Below, in pieces: positions 53,823-63,950 of a DNA stretch of 64,000 nt (the stretch's first letter is position 1; every line of letters begins with the position of its first letter). The translations under genes and the position numbers were made by a program. This DNA comes from Pseudomonas segetis (GTDB lineage Bacteria; Pseudomonadota; Gammaproteobacteria; Pseudomonadales; Pseudomonadaceae): contig NZ_FZOG01000004.1 of assembly GCF_900188155.1 (NCBI RefSeq), forward strand, positions 310,001 to 374,000, read 5' to 3'. The notes beneath the pieces were generated by a model. That model had not been told where the DNA came from. It made no database searches and saw only the letters and a program-made list of their open reading frames with translations.

Positions 53823-55043
53823 CTAAACGCCCTTGGTCGATGGCAGCAGCACCGTAATAATTCCAATCAATGGCAGGAAAGAACACAGCTTGTACACATA
53901 TTCAATGCCATACAGATCTGCCAAATGCCCCAATAACGCGGCACCGATACCACCAAAGCCGAACATCAACCCGAAGAACACACCCGCAATCATGCCGACA
54001 TTGCCCGGAACAAGCTCCTGGGCGAAAACCACGATTGCCGAGAACGCCGATGCGAGGATAAACCCGATCACCATGCTCAATACCCCGGTCCAGAACAGGT
54101 CGGCGTAAGGCAGCACCAAGGTAAAAGGCGTGACACCTAGAATAGACACCCAGATCACCATCTTGCGTCCAATTTTGTCGCCGATTGGGCCGCCAAAAAA
54201 GGTTCCTGCGGCAACGGCCCCAAGGAACATAAACAGGTGCAGTTGCGAACTGGCTATCGACAGGTCGAACTTCTCAATCAAATAGAAGGTGAAGTAACTG
54301 GTAAAACTGGCCATGTAGAAGTATTTGGAAAAAACCAGCAATGCCAGCACCACAAGCGCCAACCTCACACGCTGGCTGGACAAGCCGTGGGTCGCCTTGC
54401 TGCCCTGCTTGAGCTTGAACAAATTCAGGTGATTGCGATACCAGCGACTCAATCCCCAAAGCACGGCGATGGCAAATATTGCAAACAGGCCAAACCAGGC
54501 AACGTGGCCTTGCCCATAGGGGATTACGATAGCGGCCGCCAATAGCGGGCCAAAAGCGCTACCGGTATTACCACCGACCTGGAATGTGGACTGGGCCAGC
54601 CCAAAACGGCCACCGGACGCCAGGCGCGCAACGCGTGAAGCTTCAGGGTGAAAAGTCGAGGAACCGATACCGACCAGGGCAGAGGCCGTAAGGATTGCCG
54701 CGAAGCTGCCCACGAACGCCAGCATAAGAATGCCAACCAGGGTACAGAGTGCCCCGCATGGTAGTAGCCAGGGTTTTGGATGACGGTCGGTGTAATAGCC
54801 AACCCAAGGCTGCAGTAAGGAAGCGGTAAGCTGAAAGGTCAAGGTGATCAAGCCAACCTGGGTAAAGCTCAGGCCATAGTTCAACTTGAGCATTGGATAA
54901 ATCGCTGGCAACACCGCCTGGATCAAGTCGTTGATCAGGTGCGCCAAGGCGCAGGCACCAATCACCCGCATGACCAAAGGACTTGCCGGGCTGGCGGCCA
55001 CATTGCTCAGGTTTGAAGCCAAGGACGAGGGGTTGCTAGACAT
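53823..55043 (-). CDS. Fosmidomycin resistance-type MFS transporter (Fsr-like)
   Basis: A 406-residue, 12-helix MFS protein. The region IGACALAHLINDLIQAVLPAIYPMLKLNYGLSFTQVGLITLTFQLTASLLQPWVGYYTDRHPKPWLLPCG is the hallmark of the Fsr family. It exports or takes up drugs and unknown natural substrates. A 220-base gap without a recognised gene separates it from the RmlD-like gene downstream; a terminator of ssb lies upstream. The symbol fsr is used in E. coli; I leave it out because substrate is unproven. Confidence 0.85.
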   Translation of the reverse strand: MSSNPSSLASNLSNVAASPASPLVMRVIGACALAHLINDLIQAVLPAIYPMLKLNYGLSFTQVGLITLTFQLTASLLQPWVGYYTDRHPKPWLLPCGALCTLVGILMLAFVGSFAAILTASALVGIGSSTFHPEASRVARLASGGRFGLAQSTFQVGGNTGSAFGPLLAAAIVIPYGQGHVAWFGLFAIFAIAVLWGLSRWYRNHLNLFKLKQGSKATHGLSSQRVRLALVVLALLVFSKYFYMASFTSYFTFYLIEKFDLSIASSQLHLFMFLGAVAAGTFFGGPIGDKIGRKMVIWVSILGVTPFTLVLPYADLFWTGVLSMVIGFILASAFSAIVVFAQELVPGNVGMIAGVFFGLMFGFGGIGAALLGHLADLYGIEYVYKLCSFLPLIGIITVLLPSTKGV

Positions 55044-55162
55044 AAGTAATTTCCGGTCAGCTAGTGCTCACGACTGCGTGCGTGTAGGTCCATGCAAAAA
55101 ACCGCCGGTAGTGTAACCCCGAATAGCCAGAGGACTCAGCCTTGTAGTTTTTTGATTGCCCA

Positions 55163-55192
55163 CAAAACAAAAAGCCCCCGCAATGCGGGGGC
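55163..55192 (-). terminator. Terminator after ssb
   Basis: On the minus strand GCCCCCGC/GCGGGGGC with a 3-base loop is followed by CTTTTTGTTTTG. It ends the leftward MFS-ssb transcript. Confidence 0.9.
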
Positions 55193-55230
55193 CTCAAGCC
55201 TAAACCTTACAAATAAGTCTAAGGTAACTC

Positions 55231-55728
55231 TCAGAACGGAATATCGTCATCGAAACTGTCGTAGTCTGGCGCGGGCTGGGCTTGCGGTTGCGCCGCTGGA
55301 CGTGGAGCTGCCTGCGGTTGTGGCGCACGCTGTTGCGGCGCAGGGCGCTGCTGGCGTGGGGCCGAATCACCGCCCTCATTGTTGGGACGACCGCCAAGCA
55401 ACTGCATGGTGCCCTGCATGTCGACCACGATCTCGGTGGTGTAGCGCTTGATGCCGTCTTTTTCCCACTCGCGGGTTTGCAGCTTGCCTTCGATATAGAC
55501 CTGCGAACCTTTGCGCAGGTATTCACCGGCAATTTCAGCCACCTTGCCGAACATCGAAACACGGTGCCATTCCGTTCTTTCGACTTTCTGACCGGTTTGC
55601 TTGTCGGTCCACTGCTCGCTTGTTGCCAAGCTCAGGTTAGTAACGGCGTTGCCATTGGGCAGGTAGCGCGTTTCTGGGTCCTGTCCGCAGGTACCGACCA
55701 GAATAACTTTGTTAACCCCACGGGCCAT
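55231..55728 (-). CDS. ssb: Single-stranded DNA-binding protein
   Basis: A 165-residue SSB. The OB-fold starts [102 protein letters not shown] Pro/Gln/Ala-rich linker (about 115-155) follows, ending in the acidic tip FDDDIPF that binds partner proteins. It lies 29 bases after the YajR-type gene, as in other Pseudomonas, divergent from uvrA. Confidence 0.97.
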   Translation of the reverse strand: MARGVNKVILVGTCGQDPETRYLPNGNAVTNLSLATSEQWTDKQTGQKVERTEWHRVSMFGKVAEIAGEYLRKGSQVYIEGKLQTREWEKDGIKRYTTEIVVDMQGTMQLLGGRPNNEGGDSAPRQQRPAPQQRAPQPQAAPRPAAQPQAQPAPDYDSFDDDIPF

Positions 55729-55757
55729 AACGATCTCCTAAGCTGTCAGCGCGGCTC

Positions 55758-57140
55758 TCAGGCTTGCTCTACCAAGGCCTCAAGCGCCGCGCGATCCAAT
55801 TTTTGGGTGTCCACTTTGATATAGATGGCAGCCTCTTCGGCCACCACAACCGCATCTGTTACACCGGGCAATGCCAGCAAACGCTCCGCCAGCCCAGTAT
55901 CCTGCACTGCTGAAGCTGAAATCGGCATGCGCAGGCCGGTCACATAGGGTGGTTCGCGCATATTAACAGCAAAGACCAACCAAAGAAGCGCCATCGCTGC
56001 ACATCCGAGGAACACCCCCGACAAGCTGTAATGCTGATACAACCAACCACCGACAATACCGCCCAATGCGGCCCCAAGAAACTGGCTGGTTGAATAGACC
56101 CCCATTGCCGTTCCCTTGCCGCCCGCCGGCGCGACCTTGCTGACAAGCGATGGCAAAGAGGCTTCAAGCAGGTTGAATGCAGTAAAGAACACGATAATGC
56201 CCAGCACCAGCGCCTGTAAACTGTGGCCAAACGCCCAGAAATACACTTCACAAGCCAACAGCACCGAAACAGCACCAACCAATACACGCTTCATCTGGCG
56301 CTTCTTCTCGGCGTAGATGATGAAGGGCACCATGCCGAAAAAGCCAACCAGCAAAGCCGTCAGGTACACCCACCAATGCTGTTCTTTAGCCAGGTGGCCT
56401 TCTTGGACAAGCGCCAGCGGCAGGGCCACGAAGCTGGCCATAAGGATCGAGTGCAAGGCCAGGATGCCAATATCCAGGCGCAACAGGTCACCGTTGCGCA
56501 GTGTTGGCATCAATGCCTGCTTGGCCACGCCAGACTCGCGATGCTGAAGCTGCCCCGGTGTGCCGGGCACAATCACGGCGATAATCAGTATGCCGACCAA
56601 GGCCATGACCGCCGTTACCCAAAACAGGCCAGACAAACCAAAAGCACGGGTCAAAAGCGGTCCGACCACCATCGCCACGGCAAACGACAAGCCAATGCTC
56701 ATGCCAATCATGGCCATGGCTTTGGTGCGATGCTGCTCACGGGTCAGGTCTGAGAGCAACGCCATCACCGCAGCGGAAATGGCGCCTGCGCCCTGCAGTA
56801 CCCGCCCGCCTATCACGCCCCAGATCGAGTCGGCATTGGCCGCCAGTACGCTACCGGCGGCGAATATGAGTAAGCCCACGTAAATCACCGGGCGCCGGCC
56901 GATGCGGTCGGAAATCATCCCGAAAGGGATCTGCAAAAATGCCTGCGTCAGGCCGTACACACCAATCGCCAGGCCAATCAGCGCGGGCGTGCTGTCTTTG
57001 AGATCCATGCCGTAGGTTGCTAATACCGGCAAGACCATGAACATGCCGAGCATCCGAAAAGCAAAAACCATCGACAGGCCAGCTGCCGCTCGATTTTCGC
57101 TGCCACTCATGCGGTCATTGTGCAGATCGTGCATTACCAA
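55758..57140 (-). CDS. YajR-type MFS transporter with C-terminal YAM-like domain
   Basis: A 460-residue protein with 12 helices. The N-terminal half shows FAFRMLGMFMVLPVLATYGMDLKDSTPALIGLAIGVYGLTQAFLQIPFGMISDRIGRRPVIYVGLL. A soluble C-terminal domain (about 395-460: GLAERLLALPGVTDAVVVAEEAAIYIKVDTQKLDRAALEALVEQA) resembles the ferredoxin-like YAM domain of E. coli YajR. The substrate is unknown. It is divergent from uvrA and upstream of ssb in the same order as other Pseudomonas. An alternative start at the internal MSGSENRAAAG is possible. Confidence 0.87.
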   Translation of the reverse strand: MVMHDLHNDRMSGSENRAAAGLSMVFAFRMLGMFMVLPVLATYGMDLKDSTPALIGLAIGVYGLTQAFLQIPFGMISDRIGRRPVIYVGLLIFAAGSVLAANADSIWGVIGGRVLQGAGAISAAVMALLSDLTREQHRTKAMAMIGMSIGLSFAVAMVVGPLLTRAFGLSGLFWVTAVMALVGILIIAVIVPGTPGQLQHRESGVAKQALMPTLRNGDLLRLDIGILALHSILMASFVALPLALVQEGHLAKEQHWWVYLTALLVGFFGMVPFIIYAEKKRQMKRVLVGAVSVLLACEVYFWAFGHSLQALVLGIIVFFTAFNLLEASLPSLVSKVAPAGGKGTAMGVYSTSQFLGAALGGIVGGWLYQHYSLSGVFLGCAAMALLWLVFAVNMREPPYVTGLRMPISASAVQDTGLAERLLALPGVTDAVVVAEEAAIYIKVDTQKLDRAALEALVEQA

Positions 57141-57268
57141 GACTCTAAGTCAGACAAGGCCGCGATTCTAACAGCCATATGAACTGCGGCACAGGAGCAC
57201 ACTTTGCCGCAGGGTAGCCGAGGGTCGTATACTCGTGGGTTTCCGCCCGCCAAGCGAGGCCGCTGTTT

Positions 57269-60124
57269 GTGGACAAGATTCTGATCCGTGGGGCACGTAC
57301 CCACAACCTTAAGAACATCGACCTGACCTTGCCACGCGACAAGTTGATCGTGATTACCGGCCTGTCTGGCTCGGGCAAGTCGTCGCTGGCCTTCGATACC
57401 CTGTATGCCGAGGGCCAGCGGCGCTATGTTGAGTCACTGTCAGCCTACGCCCGGCAGTTCTTGTCGATGATGGAAAAGCCCGACGTCGACACCATTGAGG
57501 GTTTGTCGCCGGCAATTTCCATCGAACAGAAATCAACATCGCATAACCCTCGCTCCACCGTTGGCACCATCACTGAAATCTACGATTACCTTCGCCTGCT
57601 CTACGCACGCGTCGGCATTCCACGCTGCCCGGATCACGATGTCCCCCTGGAGGCGCAAACTGTCAGCCAGATGGTCGACCAGGTTCTGGCCTTGCCTGAA
57701 GGCAGCAAGCTGATGCTCCTGGCGCCAGTCGTCCGCGAGCGTAAAGGTGAGCACCTCTCGGTATTCGAGGAGCTGCGTGCGCAGGGTTTCGTCCGCGCCC
57801 GGGTTGACGGCAAGCTTCATGAGCTGGACGAGTTACCCAAGCTCGACAAGCAAAAGAAGCACTCCATTGATGTAGTGGTCGACCGCTTCAAGGTGCGCGA
57901 GGATTTGCAGCAGCGCCTTGCCGAGTCGTTTGAAACCGCCTTGAACCTGGCTGACGGCCTGGCCCTTGTTGCACCGCTAGACAAAGATGACGACAGCAGC
58001 GGGATCAAGGACGAGATGATTTTCTCGGCGCGCTTTGCCTGCCCGCACTGTGGCCACTCGATCAGTGAACTGGAGCCCAAGCTGTTCTCGTTCAACAACC
58101 CGGCTGGCGCCTGCCCAACCTGCGACGGCCTGGGGGTCAAGCAGTTCTTCGACACCAAGCGCCTGATTCATGGCGAGATGACACTGGCCGAAGGCGCGAT
58201 TCGCGGCTGGGATCGACGCAACGTCTACTATTTCCAGATGCTCGGCTCACTGTCGGCACATTACGGTTTCAGCCTGGAAATTCCGTTCGACGACCTCAGT
58301 GCCGAGCATCAAAAAGTCATTTTGTTCGGCAGCGGCACCCAGAGTGTCGACTTCCGCTACCTCAACGACCGTGGCGACATCGTCAAGCGGGCGCACCCCT
58401 TCGAGGGCATTGTGCCGAACCTGGATCGTCGCTATCGCGAAACTGAATCGACCAGCGTACGCGAAGAGCTAAGCAAGCTGCTCAGCACTCAGCCGTGCCC
58501 GGATTGCCGTGGCACGCGCCTGCGCCGTGAAGCCCGTCACGTATGGGTTGGTGAACGCACACTACCTGCGGTGACCGGCTTGCCAATCGGCGATGCCGCC
58601 GAGTATTTCTCTGGTCTGTCACTGACCGGCCGCCGGGGCGAGATCGCCGACAAGATTCTCAAGGAGATTCGCGAGCGCCTGCAGTTCCTGGTTAATGTCG
58701 GCCTCGATTACCTGTCGCTGGACCGCAGCGCCGATACCTTGTCCGGCGGGGAAGCGCAGCGTATTCGCCTGGCCAGCCAAATTGGCGCAGGCCTGGTCGG
58801 GGTTCTGTATATCCTCGATGAGCCGTCGATTGGCCTGCATCAACGTGATAACGAACGCCTGCTCGGCACGCTCCGCCACCTGCGCGACATCGGCAACACC
58901 GTGATTGTGGTTGAGCATGATGAAGATGCTATTCGCATGGCTGATTATGTGGTCGACATTGGCCCCGGCGCGGGCGTTCATGGTGGTCGAGTGGTTGCTG
59001 AAGGCACCGCTGCCGAAGTCATGGCACATCCAGACTCACTGACCGGAAAATACCTGTCTGGACGCGTCAAGATCGAAGTCCCAGCCAAGCGCCATCCGGT
59101 GAATAAAAAGCAGCTGCTGAAAATCAAGGGCGCACGCGGCAACAACCTGCGCAATGTTGACCTGGAAATTCCTATCGGCCTGCTGACCTGCGTGACCGGC
59201 GTATCGGGCTCGGGTAAATCAACCCTGATCAACAACACCCTTTACCCGCTCAGCGCGACTGCGCTCAATGGCGCCACGACCCTGGAAGCGGCAGCCCATG
59301 ACAGTTGCGACGGTTTGCAGCACCTGGACAAGGTTGTGGATATCGACCAAAGCCCTATCGGTCGCACGCCGCGCTCCAACCCGGCGACCTACACCGGTCT
59401 GTTCACCCCCATTCGCGAGTTGTTTGCCGGCGTGCCCGAGTCCCGCTCACGCGGCTATGGGCCTGGCCGCTTCTCGTTCAACGTCAAGGGCGGCCGCTGC
59501 GAAGCCTGCCAGGGTGACGGCTTGATCAAGGTTGAGATGCACTTCCTGCCGGACATCTACGTACCTTGCGATGTGTGCAAGAGCAAGCGCTATAACCGTG
59601 AAACCCTTGAGGTCAAGTACAAGGGCAAGAACATCACCGAAGTCCTGGACATGACGATTGAGGAAGCCCGGGCGTTCTTCGATGCGGTTCCTGCACTGGC
59701 GCGCAAGCTGCAGACCCTGATGGATGTGGGGCTGTCCTATATCAAGCTGGGCCAGAGCGCGACGACGCTGTCGGGTGGTGAAGCGCAGCGGGTCAAGCTA
59801 TCCCGCGAGCTATCCAAGCGCGACACTGGCAAGACCCTGTACATTCTCGACGAACCGACCACTGGCCTGCATTTCGCGGATATCCAGCAACTTCTCGATG
59901 TACTTCATCGCCTGCGTGACCACGGCAATACAGTGGTGGTGATCGAGCACAATCTCGACGTGATCAAGACTGCGGACTGGCTGGTGGACTTAGGTCCCGA
60001 AGGTGGTTCCAAGGGCGGCCAGATCATTGCCGTGGGCACACCGGAAGCAGTGTCCGAGATGCCCCAGTCGCACACTGGATACTTCCTTAAACCCTTGTTG
60101 GAACGTGACCGCGCCGCGAGCTAG
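57269..60124 (+). CDS. uvrA: UvrA, excinuclease ABC subunit A
   Basis: A 951-residue UvrA starting at a GTG ([19 protein letters not shown]). Both ATPase modules are present: Walker [20 protein letters not shown] and [17 protein letters not shown], with signatures [16 protein letters not shown] and [15 protein letters not shown]. Zinc-finger cysteines are seen in [28 protein letters not shown] and CEACQGDG...[10 protein letters not shown]. It scans DNA for damage with UvrB. No clear LexA box (CTG-N10-CAG) is visible in the 128-base divergent promoter. A strong terminator follows. Confidence 0.97.
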   Translation: MDKILIRGARTHNLKNIDLTLPRDKLIVITGLSGSGKSSLAFDTLYAEGQRRYVESLSAYARQFLSMMEKPDVDTIEGLSPAISIEQKSTSHNPRSTVGTITEIYDYLRLLYARVGIPRCPDHDVPLEAQTVSQMVDQVLALPEGSKLMLLAPVVRERKGEHLSVFEELRAQGFVRARVDGKLHELDELPKLDKQKKHSIDVVVDRFKVREDLQQRLAESFETALNLADGLALVAPLDKDDDSSGIKDEMIFSARFACPHCGHSISELEPKLFSFNNPAGACPTCDGLGVKQFFDTKRLIHGEMTLAEGAIRGWDRRNVYYFQMLGSLSAHYGFSLEIPFDDLSAEHQKVILFGSGTQSVDFRYLNDRGDIVKRAHPFEGIVPNLDRRYRETESTSVREELSKLLSTQPCPDCRGTRLRREARHVWVGERTLPAVTGLPIGDAAEYFSGLSLTGRRGEIADKILKEIRERLQFLVNVGLDYLSLDRSADTLSGGEAQRIRLASQIGAGLVGVLYILDEPSIGLHQRDNERLLGTLRHLRDIGNTVIVVEHDEDAIRMADYVVDIGPGAGVHGGRVVAEGTAAEVMAHPDSLTGKYLSGRVKIEVPAKRHPVNKKQLLKIKGARGNNLRNVDLEIPIGLLTCVTGVSGSGKSTLINNTLYPLSATALNGATTLEAAAHDSCDGLQHLDKVVDIDQSPIGRTPRSNPATYTGLFTPIRELFAGVPESRSRGYGPGRFSFNVKGGRCEACQGDGLIKVEMHFLPDIYVPCDVCKSKRYNRETLEVKYKGKNITEVLDMTIEEARAFFDAVPALARKLQTLMDVGLSYIKLGQSATTLSGGEAQRVKLSRELSKRDTGKTLYILDEPTTGLHFADIQQLLDVLHRLRDHGNTVVVIEHNLDVIKTADWLVDLGPEGGSKGGQIIAVGTPEAVSEMPQSHTGYFLKPLLERDRAAS

Positions 60125-60134
60125 AGAGGGATTA

Positions 60135-60249
60135 CCTAGGGTGGATAATGCTTTTTATCCACCTTTTTTACGGTCTCGAACAAGGCAGCCTGTTTGCGGA
60201 TTTCGGTATTGCATGGAGGCGGACAAGCTTCGCGTTGTCACACCCTAGG
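60135..60249. repeat. BIME-like pair of inverted repeat elements after uvrA
   Basis: CCTAGGGTG (60135-60143) and CACCCTAGG (60241-60249) are exact inverse copies that end two related hairpin-forming units: GGTGGATAA...TTATCCACC on the left and a more degraded GGCGGACAAGCTTCGCGTTG on the right. Repeats with GGGTGGATAACG...TTATCCACC are, as I recall, common in Pseudomonas and relatives. The left hairpin doubles as the uvrA terminator. Confidence 0.5.
60140..60169 (+). terminator. Terminator after uvrA
   Basis: GGTGGATAA/TTATCCACC with a 6-base loop and six Ts, starting 16 bases after the uvrA stop. Confidence 0.92.
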
Positions 60250-60278
60250 CAATCAATTTGGGTTGTGCCGGGTTTAAA

Positions 60279-60743
60279 TTACATCTGCGCTTGCAGGTAG
60301 TTTTCCAGGCCCATCTTGTCGATCAGTTGCAGCTGAATCTCCAGCCAGTAGGCGTGATCTTCTTCGGTGTCTTTAAGCTGGGCCAGCAAAATATCGCGAC
60401 TTGGGTAGTCCTGCAGGCGTTCGCATAGCTCAATGCCCTTACACAGGGCTGCGCGCACGTGATACTCCAGAGCCAGGTCAAGCTTGAGCATCTCAGGCAC
60501 ACTTTGACCAAAAACAAAGGCATCCGGCGTCATGTCAGGCGTACCTTCAAGGAACAAGATCCGCTTGAGCAACGCATCGGCGTGCTGGGTCTCTTCTTCC
60601 ATCTCGTGATTGATACGCTCATACAGCTTGGTAAAACCCCAGTCTTCGTAATAGCGTGAGTGCACAAAATACTGATCACGGGCAGCCAGCTCGCCTTTGA
60701 GCAGTACTTTGAAATAATCGATTACTTCCTGATGGCCTTTCAT
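60279..60743 (-). CDS. ftnA: Ferritin-like protein (FtnA/BfrA type), non-heme
   Basis: A 154-residue four-helix-bundle protein. Ferroxidase residues are visible in [24 protein letters not shown] (E18), [18 protein letters not shown] (E51, H54), and the C-terminal [23 protein letters not shown] (E127, H130). The heme-ligand methionine at position 52 of true bacterioferritins is threonine here (EETQHAD), so it should not bind heme between subunits. It stores iron as a 24-mer. It lies downstream of katA on the same strand, as in P. aeruginosa where the orthologue is called FtnA (formerly BfrA). Confidence 0.9.
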   Translation of the reverse strand: MKGHQEVIDYFKVLLKGELAARDQYFVHSRYYEDWGFTKLYERINHEMEEETQHADALLKRILFLEGTPDMTPDAFVFGQSVPEMLKLDLALEYHVRAALCKGIELCERLQDYPSRDILLAQLKDTEEDHAYWLEIQLQLIDKMGLENYLQAQM

Positions 60744-60810
60744 CTACCGCTCCTGACACAAACGCTCTGAATATTTGCATATGCTCAACCCCAAGCGGAC
60801 ACAGGTCAAG

Positions 60811-60843
60811 TAAAAAAAAGGGGCCACCATCGCTGGAGGCCCC
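60811..60843 (-). terminator. Terminator after katA
   Basis: On the minus strand GGGGCC...GGCCCC with a 15-base interior and a run of eight Ts. It lies 19 bases after the katA stop and separates it from the ferritin gene. Confidence 0.85.
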
Positions 60844-60862
60844 GTGGTTGCTGGTGTGAATA

Positions 60863-62305
60863 CTAACGATTGGCTTTTAACGCCTGTCGCACACCATTGC
60901 CGTAGTCCGGATGCACCTGGTCAAAATGAGCCAACTGGCGCTCAACAATGAAATCCGGCACACCGGCCATGGCCTCGGCAATATTGCTGAACAGACGCTG
61001 CTTTTGCCCCTCGTCAAACAAGTTGAACAAGGCCCGCGGCTGGCTGTAATCATCGTTGCCTACACGATGATTGAATCGATCAGCATCACCTTCCAGCGGC
61101 AATGGCGGCTCAGCATATTGCGGCGCCTGCGCAGGGCCATTGAACGAGTTAGGCTCGTAATAGGCATCCGGATTTGAGTTCGCCGTAAAGAAACGCATGG
61201 AACCGTCCTTGTGATAATGGTGCACAGGACTCTTCGGTGCGTTTACCGGCAATGCCTCATAGTGCGTCCCCAGGCGGTAGCGATGGGCATCCGCATAGGA
61301 AAAGACCCGCGCCTGCAGCATTTTGTCCGGCGAAAAACCAATACCAGGCACCACGTTCGATGGCGAGAAAGCTGCTTGTTCGATCTCGGCAAAATAGTTT
61401 TCAGGGTTGGCATTGAGCTCAAGCTCACCCACCTCGATCAATGGGAAATCACCATGCGGCCAGACCTTGGTCAGGTCGAACGGATTGAAGCTGGTGTGCT
61501 TGGCCTGCTCCTCTGTCATCACCTGAATAAAGAAGCCCCACTTGGGGAAATCACCCTTTTCAATACTGCCAAACAAGTCTTCCTGCGTCGTTTCCCGGCT
61601 TTTACCGACAACTACTTGTGCCTCGGCATTGGTCCAATGCTTGTGACCCTGCTTGGTCTTGAAGTGGAACTTGACCCAGACGCGTTCATTTTCTGCGTTA
61701 AGCAGGCTAAAGGTATGCGAGCCGTAGCCATTGATATGACGAACATCCGTCGGCAAGCCGCGATCGGACATCAGGATAGTCACCTGATGCAGTGATTCCG
61801 GGGACAGCGACCAGAAATCCCACATTGCAGTGGCTGAACGCAGATTGGTTTTTGGGTGACGCTTTTGCGTGTGGATAAAGTCCGGAAACTTGTAGGGGTC
61901 GCGAACGAAAAATACCGGCGTGTTGTTGCCCACCAGATCCCAGTTGCCCTCTTCGGTATAGAACTTCAGGGAAAAACCACGCACATCACGCTCGGCATCA
62001 GCCGCACCCTGCTCACCCGCAACGGTCGAGAAACGGGCAAGCATCTGGGTCTTGCTGCCCTTCTGCAATACTTTGGCTTTCGAATAGCGGCTGATGTCAT
62101 GGGTAATGGTCAGCGTGCCGTAAGCTCCCCAGCCCTTGGCATGCACGGCTCGCTCAGGAATGCGCTCGCGATTCTGGTGCGCGAGCTTTTCAATCAGTTG
62201 GTAGTCTTGCATCAACAGTGGACCACGCGGGCCTGCACTAAGAGAATTTTGGTTGTCGGCAATCGGGCTACCAGCACTGGTAGACAACATAGGCTTGCTG
62301 CTCAT
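60863..62305 (-). CDS. katA: KatA-type monofunctional catalase
   Basis: About 480 residues from the ATG at 62305 ([19 protein letters not shown]), with AAGGAGAG upstream. Catalytic H55 lies in [19 protein letters not shown], the distal Asn region in [15 protein letters not shown], and the proximal heme tyrosine in [17 protein letters not shown]. It is a small-subunit clade catalase that degrades hydrogen peroxide. In P. aeruginosa katA is also next to the ferritin gene. A weak OxyR-like half-pattern lies upstream but is not convincing. Confidence 0.96.
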   Translation of the reverse strand: MSSKPMLSTSAGSPIADNQNSLSAGPRGPLLMQDYQLIEKLAHQNRERIPERAVHAKGWGAYGTLTITHDISRYSKAKVLQKGSKTQMLARFSTVAGEQGAADAERDVRGFSLKFYTEEGNWDLVGNNTPVFFVRDPYKFPDFIHTQKRHPKTNLRSATAMWDFWSLSPESLHQVTILMSDRGLPTDVRHINGYGSHTFSLLNAENERVWVKFHFKTKQGHKHWTNAEAQVVVGKSRETTQEDLFGSIEKGDFPKWGFFIQVMTEEQAKHTSFNPFDLTKVWPHGDFPLIEVGELELNANPENYFAEIEQAAFSPSNVVPGIGFSPDKMLQARVFSYADAHRYRLGTHYEALPVNAPKSPVHHYHKDGSMRFFTANSNPDAYYEPNSFNGPAQAPQYAEPPLPLEGDADRFNHRVGNDDYSQPRALFNLFDEGQKQRLFSNIAEAMAGVPDFIVERQLAHFDQVHPDYGNGVRQALKANR

Positions 62306-62425
62306 GAGCTCTCTCCTTATTAGATCCAATCGACCGGGCTGTCAGGCCAGCGATGAATCAAGGTTAATCTTGCCTAGAAAAGAGAGCCAATGTATTGAGC
62401 AAACCGTCCTGATAGTTAAAAACTC

Positions 62426-63805
62426 TTAGGCAATCAGAATAAAGCCCACAAAGGTCAGGCCTGCCGCGATCAGCGCATAGGGCAGCTGGGTAATTGCATG
62501 ACTGATCAGGTTGCAACCTGAACCCTGGGCCGCCAGAACAGTTGAGTCACTGTAGAAACACGCCTGGCTGCCAAAGGCCGAAGCCGACATCAGTGCACCG
62601 ATAACCAGGGGAATATTGGCGTCGAGGGCATAGGCCAGCGGCATCACTATCGGGATTGTTACCGCAAAAATGCCCCAGGACGAGCCAGTAGCAAATGCCA
62701 GCACCGCCATGCTCAAGAACACCATGGCTGGCAACAGCTGCGCAGTCATGAAAGGCTTGAGCGACTCCACGACAAATAACGATAACTGCAACTGATCACA
62801 GACTTCTTTGAAAATAAACGCTGCGATAACAGTGCCAATGGCCGGCAACATGGTCTTGAAACCGTCCATCATCTGCTCAAGCATTTCTGCAAGAGGCATC
62901 AGGCCCTGCACCAGATAGAAGGGCACGACCAGCGCCATGGTCGCGAGCATGCCCATCCACACATCAATATCGAAATACAGGGTAAAACCAACCAGCAGCA
63001 GTAGCGGAACCAGGAAGTTATACAGCTTGCCTTCCACATCCTCGGCGCTCTTGTGCTCGGCTTCAACTGCCTTCATTGCATAGTTGTGCTCGGGACTGAA
63101 CTCACTGACGTGCATTGCCCCAGCCGAGCCGTGCTGGGCGAGCATTTCAGCCTTGCGCATAGGGCCTATGGCTGGGACAACACCAGCAGCAACTAGCAGC
63201 ACGAGCACAACAGACAACCAGGCATAGAACATGTAGGGAATGGCGCTCATGTAGACAGTGATCCCCTGCCCGCTTTCAGCAATACCATTGTTCTCAAGCA
63301 AACCGCCGAAGAACACCGCCCATGTCGACAACGGGACAAGCACGCAGACAGGCGCAGCAGTCGAGTCGACAATATAGGCGAGCATCTCGCGGGAGACCTT
63401 GAAGCGGTCGGTCACGCGCTTCATGGTTTCGCCCACGGTCAGCGCATTGAGATAGTCGTCAATGAAGATAACCAGCCCAAGTACACAGGTCATGAGCAAT
63501 GACGAGCGCCGCCCTTTGGCCAGTTTGATCGAGGCGCGACCAAAGGCTTGGGCGCCACCTGTGCGCACGAGCAGGGCAATAAGCGCACCGAAGCTGCCAC
63601 AGACCAGGATCAGCCAGCCAATGGTTTCATCCTGCATGACCTTGAGTGATATCTCGGAAAAGCTGTGAAGCGCACTGGTGGGTGAAATCATCATCAAGCC
63701 GGAAATCGCGCCAAGCACTAAAGCAAGAATGGGACGACGCAGCCAAACGGCGAGTACGAGAACAACAACAGGAGGGATTAAGCTCAGGGCAGTAGGTTCG
63801 GACAT
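62426..63805 (-). CDS. NhaC-family Na+/H+ antiporter
   Basis: About 459 residues from the ATG at 63805 (MSEPTALSLIPPVVVLVLAVWLRRPILALVLGAISGLMM); the frame is open 21 codons further upstream. About 11 helices; NhaC-like regions are GLVIFIDDYLNALTVGETMKRVTDRFKVSREMLAYIVDSTAAPVCVLVPLSTWAVFFGG and AFATGSSWGIFAVTIPIVMPLAYALDANIPLVIGALMSASAFGSQACFYSDSTVLA. Relatives transport Na+/H+ or dicarboxylate/amino acids. Its position between katA and rplQ is not what I remember from P. aeruginosa. Confidence 0.85.
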   Translation of the reverse strand: MSEPTALSLIPPVVVLVLAVWLRRPILALVLGAISGLMMISPTSALHSFSEISLKVMQDETIGWLILVCGSFGALIALLVRTGGAQAFGRASIKLAKGRRSSLLMTCVLGLVIFIDDYLNALTVGETMKRVTDRFKVSREMLAYIVDSTAAPVCVLVPLSTWAVFFGGLLENNGIAESGQGITVYMSAIPYMFYAWLSVVLVLLVAAGVVPAIGPMRKAEMLAQHGSAGAMHVSEFSPEHNYAMKAVEAEHKSAEDVEGKLYNFLVPLLLLVGFTLYFDIDVWMGMLATMALVVPFYLVQGLMPLAEMLEQMMDGFKTMLPAIGTVIAAFIFKEVCDQLQLSLFVVESLKPFMTAQLLPAMVFLSMAVLAFATGSSWGIFAVTIPIVMPLAYALDANIPLVIGALMSASAFGSQACFYSDSTVLAAQGSGCNLISHAITQLPYALIAAGLTFVGFILIA

Positions 63806-63907
63806 GTGCTTGTTCTTATGAGGAATCAGAGTTCCAAGAACATTACCTGAGGCCGGGCTTGCACACAATATTAAACACGACGTGCGGAATATTGTTCACC
63901 CGAGAAA

Positions 63908-63936
63908 CAAAAAAACCGGGCCAGGCCCGGTTTTTT
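63908..63936 (-). terminator. Terminator after rplQ
   Basis: AAACCGGGCC/GGCCCGGTTT-type stem around 63911-63933 with A-run on the left and T-run on the right. It lies 15 bases after the rplQ stop and can stop the ribosomal-protein operon. Confidence 0.88.
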
Positions 63937-63950
63937 CTACAACCTACAAC

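Noticed and set aside
57141..57268. Possible LexA/SOS box before uvrA
   Set aside because: CAG...CTG triplets are present, but in the inverse order; no CTG-N10-CAG was found.
62412..62426. OxyR-like ATAG-N7-CTCT upstream of katA
   Set aside because: It deviates from ATAG-N7-CTAT, is only one half-site and overlaps the end of the antiporter gene; single short matches like this are frequent by chance.
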